A stretch of DNA of 64,000 bases from Pelagihabitans pacificus (lineage in GTDB: Bacteria; Bacteroidota; Bacteroidia; Flavobacteriales; Flavobacteriaceae), in contig NZ_VIKU02000009.1 in assembly GCF_009371985.2 (NCBI RefSeq), positions 1 through 64,000 on the forward strand, in the 5' to 3' direction. The translations under genes were made by a program, and so were the position numbers. The notes under the pieces are model-generated. The model ran no database searches, was not told the DNA's origin, and saw only the letters and a program-made list of their open reading frames with translations. Shown piece by piece: positions 34,127 through 43,356 of the stretch. Positions within the stretch are counted from its first letter, which is position 1. Each line of letters begins with the position of its first letter.

Positions 34127-36613
34127 TTATTTCTTTGCCTTGGACTTTTTGCTTTTCTTTTTTGGGGCCTTCTTTTCGATCAAGTCCTTTGCTTCTTTCA
34201 AGGAAACCTTGGTCGCATCAACGGTTTTTGCGAGTTCTACCTTGATCTTTCCTTTTATGATATGATGCCTTCCCCAGCGTGCCTTCTCGATACGGATACC
34301 TTCCTCCGGCCACTCCTGGACCAGCTTATCGATTTCCTTCTGCTTTTTATCCTCTATCAGTTGGGCAATATCCGCTTCCGAAAGATTGTCGAAATCATAT
34401 CTCTTGTTCACATTGATGAACATCCCATCCCATTTGATAAAAGGCCCGAAACGACCTTTCCCTTTTGTCACATCCTTGCCCTCATAGGTGGTTATGGGAG
34501 CATCGGCCTTTTCCTTTTCCTCGATGAGTTCTATGGCCCGATCCATATCAACATCAAAGGCACTTTCACCCTTGCCCAAGGAGACAAACTTTTTACCATA
34601 ACGTACATAGGGCCCAAACCGACCTACATTTGCCTCAACTTCTTCCCCTTTATAGACTCCCAACTTTCTGGGAAGGGTAAACAGTTCCATGGCCTCTTCA
34701 TAGGTAATCGTATTCAACGACTGCTCTGGTAAAAGGCTTGCGAACAATGGTTTTTCTTCCTCTTCGACCGTTCCTATCTGAACCATGGGACCGAAACGGC
34801 CCAAACGAACGGATACCTGTCGGCCCGTCTTGGGATCGGTTCCCAACACTCTTTCACCGCTGGCCCGGTCTGCATTTTCCTCCACATCGAGTACGGTAGG
34901 ATGAAAATCTTTATAAAAGTCCTTCATGACCTTTTGCCAATCTTCGGAACCTTCGGCTATCTCGTCAAAATCTTCCTCTACCTTGGCGGTAAAATTATAA
35001 TCCAGGATATTCGCAAAGTTGCTCACCAAAAAATCGTTGACGATCATTCCAATGTCGGTAGGCACCAACTTGCCTTTATCGGAACCCACCATTTCGCTCA
35101 AATTCCTTTCTTTTAATTCATTAGCTTCCAAGACCAGTTGAACGTACTTTCGTTCTTCACCCTCGATGGTCCCCTTTTCGGCGTATCCGCGATTTTGAAT
35201 CGTAGAAATGGTAGGAGCATAAGTAGAAGGTCTTCCAATTCCCAACTCCTCCAATTTTTTGACCAGCGAGGCTTCCGTAAACCGATAAGGAGGTCGTGTA
35301 AACCGTTCGGTGGCGGTAATGAAATTATTGACAAGGGAATCGCCTACTTTCATGGCAGGCAACATCCCTTCCTGCTCTTCGGAAATGTCTTCCTCGTCCA
35401 AACCTTCCATATATACCTTTAGGAAGCCATCGAATTTAATCACTTCCCCATTGGCCGAAAACAGTTCGTTATGGGTGTTCGCCTTTATTTTTACGTTGGT
35501 GCGCTCCAACTGGGCATCGGCCATTTGAGAGGCAATGGCCCTTTTCCAAATTAGCTCATAAAGCTTTGATTGGTCGCGCTCCAAAGAGGGGGATTGGTTC
35601 AATATGTTGGTCGGACGGATGGCCTCATGCGCCTCTTGGGCGCCCTTCGATTTTCCTTTAAAGTTACGCACCGTACTATATGCTTCCCCGTAGTTTTGGA
35701 TAATGGCCTCTTTTGCGGCTGCAATTGCCTCTCCCGATAGGTTTACACTATCCGTCCTCATGTAGGTAATCAGACCCGCCTCGTACAAACGTTGTGCCAC
35801 CTGCATGGTTCTACCGACCGAGAAATAGAGTTTTCGGGATGCCTCTTGTTGAAGGGTGGAAGTTGTAAAGGGGGCAGGTGGTGATTTTTTTGCCGGTTTC
35901 TTGTCTAACTCCCCAACCGAGAAATTCGCCCCGATGTTTTGTTCTAGGAAGGCCTCTGCCTCTTGCCGGGACGTGAAACTTTTTCCCATTTTGGCAGAAA
36001 AAACACCACCGCCAGCCGTCTTAAATTCCGCAGAAATCTTAAACGACGCTACTGGCGTAAAAGCCTCTATTTCCCTTTCTCTCTCTACGATCAATCGCAC
36101 GGCCACCGACTGTACCCGCCCTGCGGAAAGTCCTGGTTTGATCTTCTTCCAAAGAACCGGAGAGAGTTCATAACCCACTAGGCGATCTAACACCCTACGC
36201 GCCTGCTGGGCATTCACCAAATCATAGTTGATTTCCCGCGGGTTTTCAATAGCCTTTTGTATGGCCGATTTGGTAATCGAGTTGAATACGATGCGCTTCG
36301 TCTTTGACTTATCCAAATCCAAGGTCTCGGCCAAGTGCCAGGAAATGGCCTCCCCTTCGCGATCTTCATCACTTGCGAGCCAGATGGTCTCCGCTTTTTT
36401 GGCAAGATCCTTCAGCTTTTTGACCAACGCCTTCTTGTCTGCATCAACAACATATTTAGGAACAAAGTTATTCTCTACATCTACGCCCAACTCTTTTGAC
36501 GGTAAATCGGCAATATGGCCAAAACTAGACTCTACCTTAAAATCCTTTCCCAGAAATTTCTCGATGGTTTTCGCCTTCGCGGGGGACTCAACTATTACCA
36601 AATTCTTTGCCAT
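34127..36613 (-). CDS. topA: DNA topoisomerase I (type IA)
   Basis: An 828-residue type IA topoisomerase. The N-terminal TOPRIM domain begins LVIVESPAKAKTIEKFLG and has the acidic DEDREGEAI motif near residue 110. The active-site tyrosine lies in ITYMRTDSVNLS near residue 290. The C-terminal region has repeated topoisomerase-associated modules (LGRFGPMVQIG, VGRFGPYVRYG, KGRFGPFIKW) in place of Zn-ribbon cysteines, and ends in a Lys-rich tail, as usual in Bacteroidota. It relaxes negative supercoils. A TACTTTTG -7-like motif on the minus strand (36633-36640) lies just upstream of the start, without a clear -33. Confidence 0.97.
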   Translation of the reverse strand: MAKNLVIVESPAKAKTIEKFLGKDFKVESSFGHIADLPSKELGVDVENNFVPKYVVDADKKALVKKLKDLAKKAETIWLASDEDREGEAISWHLAETLDLDKSKTKRIVFNSITKSAIQKAIENPREINYDLVNAQQARRVLDRLVGYELSPVLWKKIKPGLSAGRVQSVAVRLIVEREREIEAFTPVASFKISAEFKTAGGGVFSAKMGKSFTSRQEAEAFLEQNIGANFSVGELDKKPAKKSPPAPFTTSTLQQEASRKLYFSVGRTMQVAQRLYEAGLITYMRTDSVNLSGEAIAAAKEAIIQNYGEAYSTVRNFKGKSKGAQEAHEAIRPTNILNQSPSLERDQSKLYELIWKRAIASQMADAQLERTNVKIKANTHNELFSANGEVIKFDGFLKVYMEGLDEEDISEEQEGMLPAMKVGDSLVNNFITATERFTRPPYRFTEASLVKKLEELGIGRPSTYAPTISTIQNRGYAEKGTIEGEERKYVQLVLEANELKERNLSEMVGSDKGKLVPTDIGMIVNDFLVSNFANILDYNFTAKVEEDFDEIAEGSEDWQKVMKDFYKDFHPTVLDVEENADRASGERVLGTDPKTGRQVSVRLGRFGPMVQIGTVEEEEKPLFASLLPEQSLNTITYEEAMELFTLPRKLGVYKGEEVEANVGRFGPYVRYGKKFVSLGKGESAFDVDMDRAIELIEEKEKADAPITTYEGKDVTKGKGRFGPFIKWDGMFINVNKRYDFDNLSEADIAQLIEDKKQKEIDKLVQEWPEEGIRIEKARWGRHHIIKGKIKVELAKTVDATKVSLKEAKDLIEKKAPKKKSKKSKAKK

Positions 36614-36683
36614 GTAGTCGTTTTTGAAAAAACAAAAGTAGTTGAATTTTTTAATTTCGACTTACACCTTATATATAGGGTAT

Positions 36684-36714
36684 AAAAAAACGCCCCTTTC
36701 AAAAGGGACGTTTT
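36684..36714 (-). terminator. Rho-independent terminator after the Kunitz gene
   Basis: On the minus strand AACGTCCCTTT and AAAGGGGCGTT pair (one G-T pair) and are followed by a T-run (A7 at 36684-36690 on the plus strand). It lies 45 bp beyond the stop of the small Kunitz gene and 70 bp upstream of topA. Confidence 0.88.
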
Positions 36715-36758
36715 GAAGCATTTTTTAAATAAACCCTAGCGCCATGCACCCTATGTTT

Positions 36759-37016
36759 TTAGCCGCCGGACGATACGCATTCCTCACATTCCTCCAAGGT
36801 GTCGAAGGGTACCACACCGTCGCATCCGCCCCAATCAAATTGCTTACATTCATTCTCTTTTGAGTCGAAATAATACCTGGGAATTAATGCGTCGCACGGA
36901 CCCACTTCGGGAGCCAAGGAACATCTTAAGGGCAATTCCCCATCGCCGTTACAAGCGAATAGACAAAAAAGAACCAGACAATATAAAAACCTGAAGACAT
37001 CAACTTTTAAGATCAT
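36759..37016 (-). CDS. Kunitz (BPTI)-domain small lipoprotein
   Basis: An 85-residue protein starting at the ATG at 37016, 7 bp after the LVIVD gene stop. A signal peptide ends in lipobox LFAC. The mature part is one Kunitz domain with six cysteines: the first four are spaced as in BPTI (8, 15 and 7 residues between them), with RYYFD and GGC conserved. The last loop is one residue shorter and the final two cysteines are separated by two residues instead of three. Kunitz domains inhibit serine proteases through the P1 residue after the second cysteine. Here P1 is Asp, so trypsin inhibition is not expected. Bacterial Kunitz proteins are uncommon. Together with the LVIVD gene it appears to form a two-gene unit ending at the terminator 36684-36714. 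Confidence 0.85.
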   Translation of the reverse strand: MILKVDVFRFLYCLVLFCLFACNGDGELPLRCSLAPEVGPCDALIPRYYFDSKENECKQFDWGGCDGVVPFDTLEECEECVSSGG

Positions 37017-37023
37017 TTCTCCC

Positions 37024-38313
37024 CTAATTAAGGTCAAACGTGCTTAGCAACTGTATTTGATCTTCGAGATACTCGTACTGGTATAATACATTATCACCGA
37101 TCATTAACAACGAATTTTGCAACGGTATCACGTCATACGTGATGATGTTTTCAAAATGATTCAATAACCGCAGATTATCCACATCTGATTTGTCGTATAC
37201 TTTTAAACCTGCCGAACCGTCACAAATGAAGAGCTTCTCATCCTTAATACCGAGGCCATATGGCTCTTTCAACCCATAGAACTTCCTAAGCTTGGGATCG
37301 GCCAAATTCGTAACATCTATAATGTAAAGTCCGCTTTCTATCCCGCCGCATGCGTTACCGCCTCGTAGGGTGACATAAGCAAAATTGCCATCGACCACCA
37401 CAGGGTCACAGGCGGTGCCATGAACAAATTCAGAAACATAACTAGGAGTTTCTGGGGAAGTAATATCATAGATGTACATTCCTTGTGTTCCTCCTAAAAA
37501 CAATATATCCCCTTGATTGAAAATCGTCTCAATGACCCCATTGGTATATACCTCATCAAGTATCTTTGGCTCATCTAGGTTCGATATATCAAAAACATTG
37601 ATGCTGAACGATTCTATCGCATATAAATAATCCCCTACGATTTTAAAACGTGCCAATGAGCCCCCTTGTCCCGTATCGGAAGAAGTAGGTACCGCAGCCT
37701 CATTAAAGGATGCCACGTCTTCCAATGCATAATATCCCCCGTACTTTTCATTAAATTCCGAAACCAACATGCGTCTGGTCTCGACTTCCCAACCAATGAT
37801 GGCCTCTCTGGTATAATCGAAATCGGCATAGTCGTAATAATCGGCTTGTGGCCATTCCACATCGGTACCGACGGTGCACCAGAAGTCCTGATAAATAGCG
37901 TTTTCGATTCGCTTTGCATTTCCGATATTATTGATATCGGAGATATCCAGTATCACCAAATCCCCATAGCTATCGGCATATAGACGATCGCTTTTTATTG
38001 AAATGTCAAAATTACCCTCCATTTTAATAAACGCAATGTTGCTCGGGGCAGCAGGGTCGCTGTTATCCAATACATGAAAGCCCCTGCCCACATCATTGAC
38101 AAAGATGTAGTCTTTATAGGCATAAATCTTTCCCGAGTCAGAAATGGGAATCGGCTCGGTCACATCTACCGCCTCTGCCTTAAAGGTTACCAAATCCGCT
38201 TTTAAGGGCGTGGCGATGACATAATCGGCATAACCTTCGGGTGCTTCGTCATCGTTACAGGAAGTGAAGGCGAAAATGGCCAGACAAAGCAGGCCCATCG
38301 TTATCTTTTTCAT
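37024..38313 (-). CDS. LVIVD repeat-containing lipoprotein
   Basis: A 429-residue lipoprotein (lipobox FTSCNDDE, Cys19). The body consists of LVIVD-type repeats that should form a beta-propeller. Visible units include GRGFHVLDNSDPAAPSNI, LVILDISDINNIGNA, INVFDISNLDEPKIL, MYIYDITSPETPSYV, LYIIDVTNLADPKL and LKVYDKSDVDNLRLL. Such proteins are found on the surface of Bacteroidota and other bacteria; no function is established. It is followed 7 bp later by the Kunitz lipoprotein gene. The 148 bp upstream is shared with the divergent miaB gene. Confidence 0.9.
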   Translation of the reverse strand: MKKITMGLLCLAIFAFTSCNDDEAPEGYADYVIATPLKADLVTFKAEAVDVTEPIPISDSGKIYAYKDYIFVNDVGRGFHVLDNSDPAAPSNIAFIKMEGNFDISIKSDRLYADSYGDLVILDISDINNIGNAKRIENAIYQDFWCTVGTDVEWPQADYYDYADFDYTREAIIGWEVETRRMLVSEFNEKYGGYYALEDVASFNEAAVPTSSDTGQGGSLARFKIVGDYLYAIESFSINVFDISNLDEPKILDEVYTNGVIETIFNQGDILFLGGTQGMYIYDITSPETPSYVSEFVHGTACDPVVVDGNFAYVTLRGGNACGGIESGLYIIDVTNLADPKLRKFYGLKEPYGLGIKDEKLFICDGSAGLKVYDKSDVDNLRLLNHFENIITYDVIPLQNSLLMIGDNVLYQYEYLEDQIQLLSTFDLN

Positions 38314-38395
38314 TGTTGCACTATTTATTGGTTATGTCTTTCAGATGCCGAATTCGAATTCTGGTTGCGTTTTATCATAATTTTATACCTGTCAA

Positions 38396-38428
38396 TTTGT
38401 CATAAAGCTGGATTTAATACTATCTTTG
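38396..38428 (+). promoter_or_regulatory. Bacteroidota-type promoter for miaB
   Basis: TTTG at 38396-38399 and TATCTTTG (TANNTTTG) at 38421-38428 are 21 bp apart. The predicted transcription start near 38435 gives a leader of about 27 nt before the miaB ATG. Confidence 0.7.
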
Positions 38429-38461
38429 CCCTCCTGTTTATTAGTAGGGGATTGGTAATAT

Positions 38462-39907
38462 ATGGAAAAAGTAATAGATGAATCCGTTCAGGGAAAGGCC
38501 CTATCGTTGGAAGGGAAGAAAGATAATAGCCGAAAACTGTATATTGAGAGTTATGGTTGTCAGATGAATTTTTCGGACAGCGAAATCGTGGCCTCCATTT
38601 TGGCAAATGAAGGGTTCAATACGACCAATACCTTGGAAGATGCCGACCTGGTGCTGGTGAACACCTGTTCAATCCGAGAGAAAGCGGAACTTACCGTTCG
38701 CAAGCGCTTGGAAAAATTCAATGCTATAAAAGCGACCAAGCCCCATATGAAAGTTGGGGTCTTAGGTTGCATGGCCGAACGTCTTAAAAGCAAGTTGCTC
38801 GAGGAGGAGAAGATCGTCGATATGGTGGTAGGGCCCGATGCATACAAAGACCTGCCCAATCTTATACAAGAAATTGACGAAGGCCGTAGTGCGGTGAACG
38901 TTATTCTTTCCAAGGAAGAAACCTATGGGGATGTGGCCCCCGTTCGATTGAATTCTAACGGAGTTACCGCCTTTGTGTCGATCACACGAGGTTGCGATAA
39001 TATGTGCACCTTCTGTGTGGTCCCATTTACCCGTGGCCGGGAACGAAGTCGCGAACCACAATCGATTATTCAGGAGGTTGACGAACTCTGGGAGAAAGGA
39101 TATAAGGAAGTGACTCTTTTGGGACAAAACGTGGATAGTTATCTATGGTATGGCGGCGGACTGAAAAAGGATTTTGCAAAGGCTTCGGAAATACAGCGAG
39201 CCACCTCGGTCAACTTCGCCAAACTTTTGGAAATGGTTGCGTTGGCCCAACCGAAAATGCGCATTCGCTTTTCAACTTCGAATCCTCAGGACATGACCTT
39301 GGATGTCATCCATACCATGTCCAAGTATGACAACATCTGTAAAAATATCCACCTTCCGGTACAAAGTGGAAGCAACCGTATCTTAAAGGCCATGAATCGC
39401 CTTCATACCCGCGAGGAGTATTTCGAATTGATAGACAACATCCGTGCGATCATACCCGATTGTGGTATTTCGCAGGATATGATCGCCGGCTTTCCCACAG
39501 AGACGGAGGAAGACCATAAGGACACCCTCTCGCTGATGGAGTACGTTAAGTATGACTACGGCTTTATGTTTGCCTACTCGGAACGACCCGGTACAATGGC
39601 AGCCAGAAAATTGGAAGACGATGTTCCCCTTCACATCAAAAAAAGGAGGTTGAACGAAATTATTGGGCTTCAACGGGAGCATTGCCGGTTAAGAACAGAA
39701 CAGTATGTCGGTAAGGTGCAGGAAGTACTGATCGAAGGGACTTCGAAAAAGTCATTAGACCATTGGATGGGGCGGAACTCCCAGAACACCGTGGCCGTTT
39801 TTCCGAAGGAACATTATAAAGTGGGCGATTTCGTCAATGTAAAAATGCATAGTTGCACCTCGGCTACCTTAATCGGCGAGGTTGTAGGCTATTCGGATAA
39901 CAATTGA
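38462..39907 (+). CDS. miaB: tRNA-2-methylthio-N6-dimethylallyladenosine synthase MiaB
   Basis: A 481-residue radical-SAM methylthiotransferase. The N-terminal UPF0004 domain carries the three auxiliary-cluster cysteines ([26 protein letters not shown]). The radical-SAM core carries CxxxCxxC ([22 protein letters not shown]), and a C-terminal TRAM domain ([13 protein letters not shown] onward) binds RNA. It adds a methylthio group to i6A37 in tRNAs reading UNN codons, improving decoding. It is preceded by a well-formed promoter and followed 73 bp later by the sigma-54 activator gene. Confidence 0.97.
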   Translation: MEKVIDESVQGKALSLEGKKDNSRKLYIESYGCQMNFSDSEIVASILANEGFNTTNTLEDADLVLVNTCSIREKAELTVRKRLEKFNAIKATKPHMKVGVLGCMAERLKSKLLEEEKIVDMVVGPDAYKDLPNLIQEIDEGRSAVNVILSKEETYGDVAPVRLNSNGVTAFVSITRGCDNMCTFCVVPFTRGRERSREPQSIIQEVDELWEKGYKEVTLLGQNVDSYLWYGGGLKKDFAKASEIQRATSVNFAKLLEMVALAQPKMRIRFSTSNPQDMTLDVIHTMSKYDNICKNIHLPVQSGSNRILKAMNRLHTREEYFELIDNIRAIIPDCGISQDMIAGFPTETEEDHKDTLSLMEYVKYDYGFMFAYSERPGTMAARKLEDDVPLHIKKRRLNEIIGLQREHCRLRTEQYVGKVQEVLIEGTSKKSLDHWMGRNSQNTVAVFPKEHYKVGDFVNVKMHSCTSATLIGEVVGYSDNN

Positions 39908-39980
39908 AAATTCGTACGGTCCCCGAAAATGGAATTGTCTCACAAAGCATCAATTCCCAATTTGAGGGGATAAAAAGAAA

Positions 39981-41249
39981 ATGGAAAATATTCAATCGAT
40001 AAAACAGCGCTTTGAAATCATCGGGAACGATGTGAAGCTTAATCGTGCCATTGAGAAGGCCATTCAAGTGGCACCTACCGACATTTCGGTATTGGTCACT
40101 GGGGAGAGTGGGGTCGGTAAGGAATCGATTCCAAAAATCATCCACTCCCTTTCACATCGCAAGCATGCGAAATATATCGCTGTCAACTGCGGCGCCATTC
40201 CAGAAGGTACTATAGACAGTGAGCTTTTCGGTCATGAAAAAGGGGCCTTTACCGGAGCTACCCAAACACGAAGTGGATATTTCGAGGTGGCCGATGGGGG
40301 CACCATATTCTTGGATGAGGTCGGTGAACTACCCTTGACCACCCAAGTGCGTTTGCTTAGGGTATTGGAGAATGGGGAGTTCTTAAAAGTAGGTTCCTCC
40401 CAGACTCAGAAAACCGACGTCCGTATCGTTGCCGCAACCAACATCAACATGTTCGAGGCCATTAAAAAGGAAAGATTCCGGGAAGACCTTTACTACCGAC
40501 TCAGCACGGTAGAAATTAATCTTCCTCCCTTGCGGGAACGCAAGGACGACATTCACCTGTTATTCCGAAAATTCGCCTCCGACTTCGGACAGAAATATAA
40601 AATGCCTACCATACGCTTGGACGATGACGCCATTCAATTGCTCTTGAGATACCGATGGCCAGGTAACATACGGCAGCTTCGAAACATTGCGGAACAGCTT
40701 TCGGTCCTGGAAAAAAGCAGGAACATCTCATCGGCCACCCTTAGCGGTTATCTTCCTACCACTGGGGATTCCAATTTACCGGCCGTGGTAGCGGGTGGTA
40801 AAAAAGAATCCGATTTTAGTACCGAGCGTGAGATTTTGTATAAGGTATTGTTCGACATGAAAGGAGATCTCAACGACCTTAAGAAGCTTACCCTGGAACT
40901 TTTAAAAACCAACGATAGCAAGAAAGTACAGGAAGAAAACGAAACACTCATCCAGAAAATCTATGGCACCAATGGCGAAGAGGTCTCCAAGGAGGAGGAA
41001 GATGCCCTAGAAGTTTTGGAGCTGCCGGAGCCTCCAAAAGAACAACAGGCATACCACCCACCTGCGGAGGATAAATATCATTTTGCGGAGGAAATTGAAG
41101 AGGAGGAAACCCTCTCCTTACAGGAAAAGGAGATTGAATTAATAAAAAAATCCTTGGAAAGGAACCGGGGCAAACGGAAAGCCGCCGCTGCGGAATTGGG
41201 TATTTCGGAACGAACCTTATACCGTAAGATAAAGCAGTATGACCTTTAA
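39981..41249 (+). CDS. Sigma-54-interacting AAA+ transcriptional activator without sensor domain
   Basis: A 422-residue bacterial enhancer-binding protein. The AAA+ domain begins almost at the N terminus: Walker A GESGVGKE (41-48), sigma-54 contact loop GAFTGA (88-93), Walker B TIFLDEVGEL near 110, and arginine fingers in FREDLYYRLS. There is no receiver, GAF or PAS domain before it. After the AAA+ lid comes a long acidic linker (about residues 270-375, rich in Glu and Pro), then a Fis-type helix-turn-helix (KRKAAAAELGISERTLYRKIKQYDL) at the C terminus. Sensor-less activators usually depend on partner proteins or on expression level. The gene follows miaB, a common flavobacterial arrangement. 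Its targets are unknown; the sigma-54-like element ahead of groES is a candidate. Confidence 0.93.
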   Translation: MENIQSIKQRFEIIGNDVKLNRAIEKAIQVAPTDISVLVTGESGVGKESIPKIIHSLSHRKHAKYIAVNCGAIPEGTIDSELFGHEKGAFTGATQTRSGYFEVADGGTIFLDEVGELPLTTQVRLLRVLENGEFLKVGSSQTQKTDVRIVAATNINMFEAIKKERFREDLYYRLSTVEINLPPLRERKDDIHLLFRKFASDFGQKYKMPTIRLDDDAIQLLLRYRWPGNIRQLRNIAEQLSVLEKSRNISSATLSGYLPTTGDSNLPAVVAGGKKESDFSTEREILYKVLFDMKGDLNDLKKLTLELLKTNDSKKVQEENETLIQKIYGTNGEEVSKEEEDALEVLELPEPPKEQQAYHPPAEDKYHFAEEIEEEETLSLQEKEIELIKKSLERNRGKRKAAAAELGISERTLYRKIKQYDL

Positions 41250-41261
41250 AAAAGAGAGAAC

Positions 41262-41332
41262 AAAGAACAATTGGAAAGGACCGATTCCTGTGTTGGAGAC
41301 TTTTGAAGCCCGGTCCTAAAAGTTTGTTCTTT
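41262..41332. other. Long interrupted hairpin in the activator-lptE gap
   Basis: The outer arms AAAGAACAA (41262-41270) and TTGTTCTTT (41324-41332) and the inner arms AGGACCG (41277-41283) and CGGTCCT (41311-41317) are nested, with symmetrical 6-base internal loops and a 27-base apical loop. The downstream arm runs into TTTTCCC, so it may act as a weak terminator or an RNA processing site between the activator and lptE. Confidence 0.5.
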
Positions 41333-41366
41333 TCCCTATCTTCCGAAAATTTAAATTACCAGTTCA

Positions 41367-41876
41367 GTGAAATATAAAATTCTCTTTATTGCAATGACAC
41401 TAAGCCTTAGTGCTTGCGGCGTTTACAATTTCACGGGGGGCAATCCCGGTACGGCCGAAACATTTCAGGTAGACTACTTTCAGAACTATGCTACCCAAAG
41501 TCCTGGATCTACCTTTGAACCGGGGGTGGATAGGGACCTGACCCAAGCGCTCCAAAACAGGATACAGGACCAGTCAAATCTTCAACTAGTAGGTAGTGGG
41601 GGAGATTTAATTTACGAAGGGGAGATTGTGGAATACCGCATATCGCCTATGAGCGCAACCGCCCAATCGACCGCGGCCCAGAACCGTCTGACCATATCGG
41701 TAAAGGTGCGGTTTTATAACAATACTAAGGAGGATTCCGACTTTGATCAACGATTCTCTTTTTTTTATGATTATCCGGCCAACCAACAATTATCCGCAGT
41801 CAAGAGCGAAGCCCATGAGGTGATTTTTGAGCGTATTACCCAAGATATTTTCAATGCCTCATTGGCCGACTGGTAG
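41367..41876 (+). CDS. lptE: LPS assembly lipoprotein LptE
   Basis: A 169-residue lipoprotein of the Bacteroidota LptE type. The start codon is GTG at 41367, giving a signal peptide with lipobox LSLSAC (Cys17) followed by GVYNFTGG. The body has the family text TFQVDYFQNYA, LTQALQNRIQDQSNL, YEGEIVEYRISPM and NRLTISVKVRFYNN. LptE plugs the LptD outer-membrane barrel and helps insert lipopolysaccharide. It lies between the sigma-54 activator and a TPR gene, ahead of secG, an order seen in other Flavobacteriia. Confidence 0.92.
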   Translation: MKYKILFIAMTLSLSACGVYNFTGGNPGTAETFQVDYFQNYATQSPGSTFEPGVDRDLTQALQNRIQDQSNLQLVGSGGDLIYEGEIVEYRISPMSATAQSTAAQNRLTISVKVRFYNNTKEDSDFDQRFSFFYDYPANQQLSAVKSEAHEVIFERITQDIFNASLADW

Positions 41877-41986
41877 CACAATGCATAGGAGTTGTACACA
41901 AATTCGAAACAGAGAATTTCGTATTTCCGCTTTGGATGGATTAAAACAACGATTTTACTTGCTCAGTAAACCATTTGGCAAAAAAT

Positions 41987-42904
41987 ATGAACGTACAGGA
42001 CTTCACATATTTACTTCAACATCCGAATAAGGTCGTAACACCTGTCCAGACCCACCAATTAAAGGAGGTACTTGACGAATACCCCTATTTCCAGGCAGCC
42101 AGAGCCTTACACCTTAAAGGATTAAAAAATCTCAACAGTTTTAAATATAACGCTGCCTTGAAAGTCGCTGCGGCCCATACTGCCGACAGGGAGGTTCTTT
42201 TTGATTACATTACCTCAAAGGAATTTCTTCAAAATGCCATTGCCGATACTATTTCGGGAAAATCTACACCCTTGAACGAATTGGAGATCCTATCGGAAGA
42301 AATACCCATGGCCGAACAGCCAAAAATGAATATGATAGCAGACTCCGAAGATGAACCGTTGCCACAGAATATCAAAGATGCTGACGCTATCTTAGACCCA
42401 CGTTTATTTACTTCCAAAAATACAGACGAAGAAGAAAAGCTTATCCACAAGACCAAGGAGAAATCCGACAGTCTTGGACTAGGGGAGCCCCTGTCGTTCA
42501 CTAAAAAGGAAAAACACTCCTTCGGGGAATGGTTACAATTAGCTTCCCTGAAAACAATCAACCGGGAAGACCGTCCAATCCAAGGGAACATGGAACCGAT
42601 CAATTTCCCTTTGGAAGAAGCCGTACTAAAAAACAAGAAGTCTGAATTGATCGATAAATTCATAGCCTCCAATCCCAAAATTGTCCCGAAAAAAGATATC
42701 CCGAAAATAAATATTTCAGAATCGACAAAAATCGACAGAAAGGAGTTGATGACAGAGACGTTGGCCAGGGTATATTTGGAGCAAAAAAAGTATAAAAAAG
42801 CCATTCAGGCCTACAAAATTTTAAGTTTGAAATATCCGGAAAAAAGTGGTTTCTTTGCAGACCGAATAAAAGCAGTCAAAAAAATACAGCAAGAAAACAG
42901 ATAA
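41987..42904 (+). CDS. Tetratricopeptide-repeat-containing protein
   Basis: A 305-residue soluble protein with no signal peptide. The start is the ATG at 41987; the in-frame codon at 41975 is TTG. The N-terminal part (QHPNKVVTPVQTHQLKEVLDEYPYFQAARALHLKGLKN) matches a conserved flavobacterial family. The middle is charged and low in predicted structure. The C-terminal 45 residues contain one TPR unit (ETLARVYLEQKKYKKAIQAYKILSLKYPEKS). The function is unknown. It is sandwiched between lptE and secG, 6 bp before the latter, so probably co-transcribed with both. Confidence 0.85.
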   Translation: MNVQDFTYLLQHPNKVVTPVQTHQLKEVLDEYPYFQAARALHLKGLKNLNSFKYNAALKVAAAHTADREVLFDYITSKEFLQNAIADTISGKSTPLNELEILSEEIPMAEQPKMNMIADSEDEPLPQNIKDADAILDPRLFTSKNTDEEEKLIHKTKEKSDSLGLGEPLSFTKKEKHSFGEWLQLASLKTINREDRPIQGNMEPINFPLEEAVLKNKKSELIDKFIASNPKIVPKKDIPKINISESTKIDRKELMTETLARVYLEQKKYKKAIQAYKILSLKYPEKSGFFADRIKAVKKIQQENR

Positions 42905-42910
42905 AGCCCC

Positions 42911-43285
42911 ATGAGTACGTTTACCATATTCTTGATTTTAATCATCGTAGTATGCTTCCTTTTGGTTTTGGTCGTTATGGTTCAAAACCCCAAGGGTGGC
43001 GGACTTTCCTCTTCCTTTGGAGGTGGCGGAAGCCAGGTTGTCGGTGGAGTGAAAAAGACCGGTGACTTTCTTGATAAGAGTACATGGACACTTGCGGGAG
43101 TCTTGGTCCTTTTAATATTGGCATCCAATATCGCATTGCCCGGTCGATTCGGGGATGCAGAATCAAAATTGCTAAATGGGGACGATATTGAAACCACGGT
43201 ACCTGAGACGGTTCCCGAATCAATACCGGAAGAACTGCCAACACCCGTTTCCGAGGATGCGGTCCCGAATGACAGCACCCAATAA
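42911..43285 (+). CDS. secG: Preprotein translocase subunit SecG
   Basis: A 124-residue membrane protein with two transmembrane helices (about 3-23 and 57-75) joined by the SecG signature loop VVMVQNPKGGGLSSSFGGGG. The C-terminal tail is longer than in proteobacterial SecG and rich in Glu/Pro (PETVPESIPEELPTP), as common in Bacteroidota. SecG assists SecYE in protein export. A strong terminator follows at 43304-43340, separating it from groES. Confidence 0.95.
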   Translation: MSTFTIFLILIIVVCFLLVLVVMVQNPKGGGLSSSFGGGGSQVVGGVKKTGDFLDKSTWTLAGVLVLLILASNIALPGRFGDAESKLLNGDDIETTVPETVPESIPEELPTPVSEDAVPNDSTQ

Positions 43286-43303
43286 AACAAATATCAAATC
43301 ACA

Positions 43304-43340
43304 AAATGCCAGCACAAATGACAAGCTGGCATTTTTGTTT
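43304..43340 (+). terminator. Rho-independent terminator after secG
   Basis: AAATGCCAGC (43304-43313) pairs with GCTGGCATTT (43325-43334) around an 11-base loop and is followed by TTGTTTT. It ends the lptE-TPR-secG transcript before the groES promoter. Confidence 0.88.
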
Positions 43341-43356
43341 TACAATGTGTCAGTTT

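Noticed and set aside
42229-42804. A 191-codon minus-strand frame opposite the TPR gene.
   Set aside because: It is low-complexity Ser/Phe-rich sequence, typical of a shadow of a Lys/Glu-rich gene, with no family features.
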